From: Zarea fungicola
Taxonomy: Eukaryota; Ascomycota; Sordariomycetes; Hypocreales; Cordycipitaceae
Length of the DNA: 64,000 nucleotides
Direction of reading: 5' to 3'
Assembly (NCBI GenBank): GCA_900169235.1
Contig: FWCC01000123.1
Span: 124,001-188,000 of the forward strand
The notes beneath the pieces are model-generated. The model saw only the letters and a list, made by a program, of their open reading frames with translations, was not told the origin of the DNA and did not search any database. This document shows, one piece after another, positions 55,595 through 64,000 of this stretch (positions are counted from its first letter, which is position 1; the number at the start of each line of letters is the position of its first letter). Both the position numbers and the translations under genes were made by a program.

Positions 55595-58500
55595 AGCTTC
55601 CAGGCTGTCGAGAGCACAGAAAATTAAGCTCCAAACTACAGAGGCTGTTTGAGCCGAAACAAATCCGTGAGGCGATAATGCAGCTCAAAAATAGCAACCA
55701 TGTAATATAGCAGATTTTAGTTTTGTAATAAACTTCCTTAGTTATTGCTGAATTGAGTTGACGCTCAGTACGTGGCAGTATAAGTGTATCTGGCTTTACG
55801 CCATTCTAAGGAAAAGCAGGGCAGACGTTCCTGAATACATACTTTTGCTTTTCTGACTTTAAGTAAGTAAATGCTTAGTGCCATTACAGCTTACGTCCTG
55901 AATTGGCACATGATGATGTGACAGCATAAACCATGCGTAAACCAGTCGAGAAAGGATTCAAGGTCCAGAAAGGGTACAAGGGGTCCAGCAGGCAACACTT
56001 AGTGAGGCAGTCACACCGAGTGACGCAAGAAAACATTCAGACACATTCGAATAGGCAGCCATCGCTGCAAATTCTCCAAAACATTATTATCAGATACTGC
56101 ATAAACCAGTACAGGATACCAGATTTCATATGAATCTGCAAATACAAACACCATCTCAAGTTCAGCTTTAGAAAGAATTTGAGACTACGCGCGCCGCTTA
56201 AAGTCCTCAGATTTGAAAAGAATTCCAGAAAGGATAGGTTCAAGTTAGCCTATCGATTGCTTTAGTTGCGAGGTGTCTGAAACAGCGAACAAAATAAAAT
56301 GTATTTGTAGATTTTAGCACACGGAGGTAAGAGCGTGCTTGCATTTGTCGCCTGTGTAAGTTAGGTGAACGGTAGCAAGATAAAGCATCTCCGGCTCCTT
56401 GACGATACGTTCTAGTCATCACGACTCAGTACACATGCGTGCTCGTCACGTTATCTTGTTAGTTGTATTGGTTAGTAGTGCGCAGTCATTTTGTCTACGA
56501 GGAGGCTAATTGCCGTATCTCTTATTACGATAGGTGACTCGGTAGTGTCATGCTTCCTCAAGCTAGTACTCACATGCTAAAGTCGTAATTAAACTTGGAA
56601 CTTGACTTTCATTACATGACTCCTCCTGATCGAGTTAGCCTGATAAGCTTGCTGATGTGACAAAATTAGTGAAAGGCTCATTGCCCGAGAGAGGGGCTAA
56701 GTAAGTGCCGTGGCCAAGGTGTCACGGCGAAGTCCGGGCATAATTGGTGATGTCGCCAGATCCCCGAGTCCGCCCCAGGGGCAATGACTGACAGCCATAT
56801 TGTGTAGGAGCCGAGTCCTTGGGTGAAAGGCTCTGGAATAGACCCTGCTTGATAGTCGTATGGTCCACATTCTATCTATCCACCCTGCCGGAAGTTATAG
56901 GGTAAAAATCGGACCGACTCCATTCTGATTTGCTGCTGACGAGCACATTGTCTGTTGACAGGTCCATGCGGCAGTGGCTAAAATCCATGGCGGATTCCTC
57001 GACAGTGGAGGAATCTTGCCCACGGTAACTGTTCCGACCTGTTGACGATTTATTAAACACCGTGTTTACTAGAGGGATACAACACTTAATAATAACAGTT
57101 GCTTGTAACTGATTGTACATGGTGAAAGATGTAGTTTTCGTTGTAAGTGACTGTCTGTCCGTGGACTTCTTCGGTTCTGAACGGGAGATTGTTCGGCGAT
57201 AGAAATGGATATCAACTGCCAACCCAGCTCTCCCGATAATCTAAACATAACCATGACAAAATCTGATCCACTTGGTCGAGTTTTATGCTTTAGTTGAGCT
57301 CCCGGTATGTGGGGTGCGCGAAGACATTTGCAGAAATGGACATGAATGCTGGCTGTGGGATGCGAGTCAATAATCGGCATATATCTCACAGTTTCTGGCA
57401 AGCCATACTGACCAACCCACTGGGGGTAATAAAACATGTAGTTTGGTTTAGTAGTGATAGAATTTTGCCATCACCTGGATGTTCATGTCTCCGGTATGCA
57501 CTATAGCTGGCACGATTGCGAACCGAGTTCCAGCAAACAATATCGGTCTTTTTTGGCAGCCGATCTATGGTGGTCCACCAGTCCATATTTTGACTGAGAT
57601 TGTGTAAAGGGTCCAAGTCATCACTGGGGCGTGAACCGCTCTGTTTGGGACAGCATGATTGGTGCGCGTAGACGTGCTGACAGATGTAAAGAACCTCTGT
57701 TCTCGCCAGACCCTTGGTTTATCAGGCAAGTTTCTAATTTTGCTGAGTCCCGGTGGTGTGGTTCACTGCGGATACTTGGCAATCACATTCGGTAAACAAC
57801 GCCACGGAAGTGAAAATAACCACCAGTAGAAAGTTTTCTGCCGGAGTGAACCGACAAAGAATCTTGCTTTTGGCGATCTTTTCTCCCACTTTTCCGGCTT
57901 GCGGTTGGCTCCACCTGCTGGCTGCTCTTCATAGAGTTCAGATGGTTTTGAAACTAACTGTGCGGCAGCTCAAAAGCCCGTCAGCTGGATGAATGACTAA
58001 CTATGGCGTATGTCAGCGGCTATTTCGGCATATCATCGCCATAGTTACTTTGTTGGGACCTCCGCGAGGTGGAGATTTGCCTTGTGTCAGTTTCCAGAAA
58101 TGTATGGAGAACAATAGGGATTCGGACCAAGAAGTGGTCCCACGGCAGGCGCCACGGCCGCGGACAGCTAAATTCTCAAGATTAGCCATAAGTTTTAAGA
58201 TGCTATTACTCTATTTCTATACGCCATTCTTCATACCGGAAATGGGTGCCATAAAGCTTTAGCTTTCTTGATGCGTGCGTTTAACTCAGGATGCTGGTAA
58301 TTTGTTAGTTACCCATACCGACTTTTGAACATAGACGCTCTGTTCTACTGTCGATATAAGTTATGATACATGGAATTGTTGCAATGTAAGTCATCGTAAT
58401 CCGTAGATTTTATGCTGCTTAGCTTTGAAAGTCCAGTCCAGCAAACCCTATATGTGAGGTACTTGAAACGCATGTAAGCAGTTCATTCACCCAACCTGCT

Positions 58501-59015
58501 GCTAATACAAGAGACCTAGATGGGGCCCAGCTGAGTATTGGAGCCTAACAGGGCCATAGCTCAGTCGGGGCTGAGTCCCAGCTAGGTAACAAGCTGTATA
58601 CTAAAACCCGCCACTTGGTAGTTAGCGCAATCCACTTGCTGGGGAAAACCCATAGCAAATGGTCCACTAACTAGATACACAAGAGGTATATGCATTTTTG
58701 GGTTAATTTTACTCATGACTTACTAACTGGAGGATCGCCGGTAAAGTAGCACGAGTAGTTCCTCTCCTTGTGTTACCAAGGGTATGAGTCGAGTTAATGT
58801 TGCCTAATTATGCTGCTGAACTATACCTTGCTTACATTGTAATGTAGATGCTGACTCCACTGCAATACGGCTGGCTGCCTTGCCTTATGGAGTCCTACTT
58901 GATCTGCCGCTGTTTAGTTAATTAAATAGACAGTTTTGAATAAGAGCACCGACAGTCCAACAGGCCCATCTAGCGATCATCATTCATTTGCTCTGCAAAA
59001 CGAAAATTGATTGAG
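55595..59015. other. Gene-poor stretch of about 3.4 kb
   Basis: Only short overlapping open frames are present (longest about 122 codons on the minus strand near 57.1-57.4 kb, unrecognised). AT-rich at both ends. No tRNA, repeat array or splice-consistent gene found. The last 300 bp probably hold the promoter of the Zn2Cys6 gene. Confidence 0.45.
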
Positions 59016-61143
59016 ATGCAAAACTTAAGCAATATACGGCAGCGGCCAAAGGTCCCCATTCACCGACGAAAGCGCTCAGTACAGGCTTGTACACCATGTC
59101 GAATTCGGAAGACAAGATGCAGAATGACATCCAAAAATATTTGTTCGGGTTGTCAAATTAGTAACACTCGATGTATTTTTCAGTCCATGGCTACAAGCGT
59201 ATACGATGATGACAGTCTTATTCCGTTGTATGTCGGGTTTCCCACTTTGGAATATATATATATATCATGAATACAGCTAACAGCTTGACCAGAGACGAAG
59301 CCGAGAAGCGATTTCTTTCAGATATTGCAATGGAATTCAAATCTCAGTTCCCCGATCTGAAATTAAGGAGGCGCCATTTTGCATTTATGCTACGATTTCG
59401 AAATGTCCACAACCCAAGCGCCTCAACGCCTGTAGGCGTTAACAAGTCATCATTCAACTTACAACAAGACTACATGAATATTTCGCTTCTTTCAGACAAA
59501 TGCTTCTTTATGGCTATTAATAAGATCAAAGACTCTTCCGCAACAATAGCGTGGAAGGAAGACGTAAGTGATTAGGAAACCTTCCTGATAACGCCCTACA
59601 CATATAAGTAGCTAAATGACGAAAGCCGTCAAATATTTTTGGACAGATGCCCTTTTCAACCGATTCTCTGCTATCTTTATCCGCTTTAGAGGTGTTTCCA
59701 TGTTTTACCGAGGCCGTCTCGGTTGCCGATCGCTTTGCTCTACGCGGGGATACGAATGTATATTTTCTCGGTAGGGAGGCGTTAATGTCCACAGTCTCCA
59801 GCATCTACAAAACGGGTGGTCTGGAAGCATGCAGTAAGCCGACTTCACTAGTCCTTGCTCTAATGGTGTTTGCAATCTCCAGCCATGGACTGCTTTTGGC
59901 CACATCTGCGAGCGCCCACATAATGCAAGACCATCATCGAAGTAATGCGGATAAAGGTCTAGGATACTTTCGAGCAGCAAATGCCTTGTGCTCTTATGCT
60001 CTTATTGAAGCTAATATTGATAGCCTGCAATGTTGCTTGCTAATGGCAGCCTATACGAGGGAATTATCGAACCCCTCGGTAGCTTCTTACTATATTGGCC
60101 TAGCTGTTCGAACTATTATAACACTCGGGCTACATCACGGACCACGTAAGGATCATGATGCGCTATCCAATGAGATTGGGACTCGCTTATTCTGGGCGAC
60201 ATATCTCTTTGATCGGTACAAACACTCTTAATTCCCATACAATATATTACACTCGCTGACTGATATCAGTCAGCTTTCGAGGATGCTTGGAATTCCAACC
60301 ATGTTGCCACAGAGTAGCAGTGGTCGCGGATTGCCACAGCTTAATTCAGAGATTGATAACGCCTCATCGTCCGACCTGAGTGAGCTGGCCTATGCAGTGC
60401 AACTTCTTCTCCTATCTGAAAACCTTCTCATTCAAAGGTACGGTTGGCCGCTGTAGGTTCAAACACACGCTGTTCTAATAAATCCTCTATGTAGCCAAGA
60501 ATATGGTGACGACTCATCTGAGTTCCGCAGAGCCAGCGCAGACTTGCGTACCTGGGAGAAGGATGTCCTACCTTGCATCAGTACATTAGACGCTCCTTAC
60601 TCACGTGCCAGGCTTCGACTCAACTATTATAGGCAATGGACCTTCATTGGACGGTTTGACTTGATTCAACTGGTCCAACGTCATATTGGGTGCGGACAGC
60701 TGATTAATGCCGCTAATATAAAGGGACTTAATCAATCTCCGTCAGCACTTCGGTCGCTCTCATGTGTCAACGCTGCATATGACGCTCTGGGAATAATGGA
60801 AGATCTTTATAAAGAGGGTCAAATGCAGAGACTTTCCTTTATGGAAGTCAACATACTTGTGCTGGCTACTACAATCGTTCAACTGGATAGTATCAAGCAT
60901 CCGACAATAGCCGCTGCTGCATCTATCGGCATTGCAGCGGACATTTTGAGGCACAGCGCTCATCTTGACAAGGCGGCTTTAGATGGCCTAGCCTTCATTG
61001 AAGAGTGCCTCGGCACTACCAATGAAATTTTACAGGCTCTAAATATGAAGGCATGCAATGATTTAACCGATGAATATTCATCCACTGAATCAGGAGCATC
61101 GACTTGTACGGAATCAGCCATGGCAGTTAGCAGAGGTTTCTGA
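59016..61143 (+). CDS. Zn2Cys6 transcription factor with fungal-specific regulatory domain
   Basis: Predicted nuclear regulator. Exons 59016-59227, 59284-59563, 59647-60215, 60270-60437 and 60495-61143 give 625 residues. The cluster CTPCRIRKTRC ... CSGCQISNTRC has spacing C-x2-C-x6-C-x6-C-x2-C-x6-C and is preceded by basic IHRRKRS. Exon 3 carries the regulatory-domain start (ANALCSYALIEANIDSLQCC) and the third junction restores LFDRQLSRMLGIPTMLP, characteristic of this domain. The last four exons join with good consensus; the first intron is least sure because no clear branch site is visible. The gene is more AT-rich than those at 38-47 kb. It is convergent with a GH5 gene about 0.7 kb away; a regulatory link is only a guess. 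Confidence 0.83.
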
Positions 61144-61808
61144 CTGACGTATGAGAGTGGGGTTACAAACAGTGTCTTGTGTTGGAGTTTTTTTGCTATT
61201 GCTTAACTGGATCTAAGTCACAGTTATTAGAATTAGTATAGAGCTGGTACTACTGGCGACGTACGCAGCTCTGCTGCGATACGACAATGGTAGCTTAGGG
61301 CCATATTTCCTTACGAAGCATGAAGATGCTATCAAAGCAATAGCCGAGGAAGTTCAAATTGAGCACAACCTTTCAATCAAAGCAGTTGGAGTAAATCGGG
61401 CCAGGACTCTGTTGTGCTCTCAGCACGCACTACTTCGCGATGAATCAAAAGTCTTTGCGTGTGCACTCTAAAAACATCTAGGCACTGAAAGCTAGTTAAC
61501 ATTCACAGCAGCCTTGAAGGCTTCAATTTATTAATCGCGATTAGCTGCAAGACATTGAGAGAGTTATCACATCCGCTGAAGATTGGCAACACGAATGCAG
61601 TAAATGAAATGCGGGTTTCGATTAAACATGTTGTATTGGAGCCTGACAATATTCCTAGAAGCTTTTCTGCTGCCGTTGGTTCTCTGCTCCGTTGAAAACA
61701 TCTGATGAGCCTCCATGTAACTGATGTCAACTGCGAGGTCGAAACCTCGGCTGCTACTAGTTCGCGCGGCGCAAATACACCAAGGTCAAGATAAATTGAA
61801 CTTGCAGT
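61144..61808. other. Intergenic between convergent genes
   Basis: 665 bp holding the 3' ends of the Zn2Cys6 and GH5 genes. A short open frame near 61.5-61.7 kb on the minus strand has no recognisable feature. Confidence 0.5.
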
Positions 61809-63233
61809 CTAGTGAAATTTGCCGGCGATGCAGTTAACCACAATACCGGTATCATTCCAACTTCCATTTGAATCCTTAGTCGGAGTCTCTGAAAGAGTAT
61901 AAGAAGGGCTAAAAGCCCCCGCTGCCCATCCCACCCAACCCATAATAACATCTGCCGCGTTATTGCTAGATAAAATTAGTTTTTTAGGCTTCAGCAAAGT
62001 AAGTAATCAGTTACACTCACTTTATCCAGTCTAGTTCAGCACAGACGTCGCTGTAGCAAGACGAAGTGCTACCACCGCCAGTTTCCGTCAGGAGTCTAGA
62101 ACGAGAGATATTAGCTTTGGTCGCCTAGTTCGGTACAGCGAGATAAACGAATTACGCTTTCCGGTTGTTCTGTCTCAGCCATGCCGTCAATTTCTTCAGG
62201 TTGCCGATTCCATTAGACGCGCACTCGGCACTTTTGCCGGTAGTGTTAGAGTCTAGATACTGATGAACTTCAAAAACCAAATTTGTAGTGCTTTTATCAG
62301 GATTACGAACAGCACTAAGTGCCGTTGCAGATCCATCGGAAATAAAAGCACCAAGTGAGTCATATAAGGTCCCTGATAGAAGCACAAGTTGTGACGTAGC
62401 ACCAGCTGTGCGGATTGCTGTAACAGCAGCCTGAGCGGTTGTAGCCCAAGCATCGATATCAAGATTATGAGGCTTAACACATTTTTTTTTAGAATTTTTC
62501 TATGCTTTGTATTTATAATAGGTAGTTCTCTTACCTCATTCATAATGCCAAAGATAATCTTTGATGATGTCGCGTATTCTGCCCCGCTAAGATGACAGTT
62601 AGGATTCATATAAATATATAAATATATAAATATAATACATAGACTCACAGATGAGACCAAATGCTGGCAAAATCTTGATTTGTGACGTTATCAGACTGCC
62701 CAATAACAGAACCTTCCCAGCGAGCATAGTTATGGATGTCGATAATGCAGTGAGAGCCAGTTTCAAGGCATGCCTGTACCAGCTGATCATATCTGCCAAA
62801 ATTAGCTTTATCCAAAGGACCGCCTAGCTTGTTGTCAACAAGATATTGCCAACAAACAGGGAGGCGAAATACATTCATTCCATCATCTGTGACGAAATGC
62901 TGCATCTGTCCAACTCCATCCGCGTGGCCTGGTTGGGCTGGTGACTGAAGAGGCGGGGTCACTCTAGATTTAGTGTAGAAAGCGTCATGATTATCGCAAC
63001 CAAACTCAAATCCAGCTTTTTTGCGTGTGAAATACAGTTAGATGACCCTCTTCGATCAAAAATATTGCGTACAAGGTTTTGGGAGGGGCCGTACCGATGT
63101 TAATTCCAGCTATATATAAATCCCTTTGTCAGCTTGTCCATTTCCATCATCATCTATCCTGCAACATACCCAAAGAAACTCTAGCCGTGGCAAAGCTTGC
63201 CAATGGTGCAATGAGGAATGCTTTCAGTAGCAT
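61809..63233 (-). CDS. Secreted endo-beta-1,4-glucanase, GH5 (Cel5A/EGII-like catalytic domain)
   Basis: Predicted extracellular cellulase cutting internal beta-1,4-glucan bonds. Seven exons (63233-63170, 63109-63095, 63015-62649, 62586-62535, 62472-62156, 62095-62021, 61965-61809) give 348 residues; all joins keep frame, including a 15-nt second exon. The signal peptide is MLLKAFLIAPLASFATA. The domain starts AGINIAGFEFGCD, then GMNVFRLPV and DIHNYARWEG. The acid/base Glu166 is in GIMNEPHNL (split by an intron) and the nucleophile Glu276 in LLTETGG, followed by VGWAAGAF. There is no cellulose-binding module, unlike Trichoderma EGII. Six introns in 1.4 kb is dense. No frame break was found, so the gene looks intact. 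Confidence 0.92.
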
Positions 63234-64000
63234 GATAACAAAGTTGATAAGCTGAGTCTTGTGCAGCAAAGTGATGATTGATTGCCTTCCTAGAGGCGTA
63301 TACGGCCTTTTATGTAGCGAGACGATTGGGTGCAAATCAGTTTATGGCGACCTATGGCCGGTACTAAATTGATGGCTGGTCCTCAGGTGTTTCCGCTTCG
63401 ATGCTACACGTGCAAGCCCCGTGGCGTCAATATCGAAATGGATTCAGGTACTAGTTCGTTGTTAGTGAGCCAAACTCGGCATTCTTACAGAAGCACTAGG
63501 CCTTACATTGTGAGAACACTGATTTCATGATGATACATCTTCGGAAGGTTACAAAATCGAAGTGACCATCTTGTATGCCACACTATCGTGCAATCAAAGT
63601 ATTCTTGACTTGTTTGAAGAAAGGTATAGACAGCTGTCCATCTACTCTAACCAAAATTATGCAATATGTTTTTAAGAGGTCGCAAGTCTGAGCACCGACA
63701 CCCTCCCAGAGCCTGCAGCGTCTGATGAATCATGGGCGCGATAATGTGCTTTTGCGTCGATGGAATCGGGCCTGTCAGATACTGGGGATTAATGTGGAGA
63801 TGTATTCCACTTGTCTGACGGGCGTCGGGGTCGAAGAGGGAAATATTGATCTGAGCAAGTTCGAGTCCTCGACTAGCAACACCTGCACAGATGGGAATTG
63901 ACCGTGGGTTACGCCACCTCCTATTCCAGAAACCTCAGACACCAATCAGCCAGCTACCAATCAGCCGCTCTTTACGAAAGAGTTCGCTGGATGACGCTAG
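63234..64000. other. GH5 upstream region and right edge
   Basis: 767 bp up to the window end. It should contain the GH5 promoter; a minus-strand ACATAAAAG near 63310 is a weak TATA candidate. No other gene is supported. Confidence 0.4.

Overview
The window is nuclear DNA of a filamentous ascomycete, most likely a Sordariomycete and perhaps of the Hypocreales. Genes are interrupted by short GT-AG introns (mostly 48-150 nt). There are two Zn2Cys6 transcription factors, a GPI-anchored cell wall protein, small secreted cysteine-rich proteins and plant-polymer enzymes, next to eukaryotic housekeeping genes (SPT16, GET3, MPE1, CDC50, DUG1, PHS1). The species call is inference. No rRNA, tRNA, CRISPR array or complete transposon was recognised. 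Exon borders were worked out by hand from splice consensus, frame and family continuity.

Layout. 1.3-2.0 kb: a PHS1-type 3-hydroxyacyl-CoA dehydratase. 3.0-11.2 kb: a sugar-related group made of a GH2 beta-mannosidase, a divergent Gfo/Idh/MocA oxidoreductase, an esterase-fold protein whose nucleophile is replaced by Asn, and an MFS sugar transporter with a cluster of Cre1/CreA-type motifs. 11.8-20.6 kb: SPT16 (FACT), CDC50 (flippase beta subunit) and a DUR3-type urea transporter. 20.6-26.8 kb: a 6 kb gene desert. 26.8-30.5 kb: an unrecognised small basic protein, 5-hydroxyisourate hydrolase and a class I methyltransferase. 31.6-33.9 kb: two secreted cysteine-rich proteins, one GPI-anchored with a nearly perfect internal duplication, the other a four-exon 90-residue protein. 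33.9-37.8 kb: a second desert. 37.8-48.98 kb: GET3, MPE1, an intronless Zn2Cys6 factor, the M20 dipeptidase DUG1 and an unrecognised protein. 50.2-50.9 kb: an Asp/Glu racemase family gene. 53.3-54.2 kb: a low-complexity element with an 18-bp tandem array and a long inverted repeat. 54.6-55.6 kb: an F-box-like ankyrin protein. 55.6-59.0 kb: a third desert. 59.0-63.2 kb: a second Zn2Cys6 factor convergent with a secreted GH5 endoglucanase.

How the genes may work together. The 3.0-11.2 kb group reads as import, hydrolysis and oxidation of a mannose-containing sugar; this is inferred from neighbourhood and family only. DUR3 and HIU hydrolase both belong to purine/urea nitrogen salvage and each has a plausible nitrogen or purine regulatory motif upstream. 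The secreted proteins and the GH5 enzyme lie in or beside gene-poor stretches, as often seen for host- or substrate-facing genes in such fungi.
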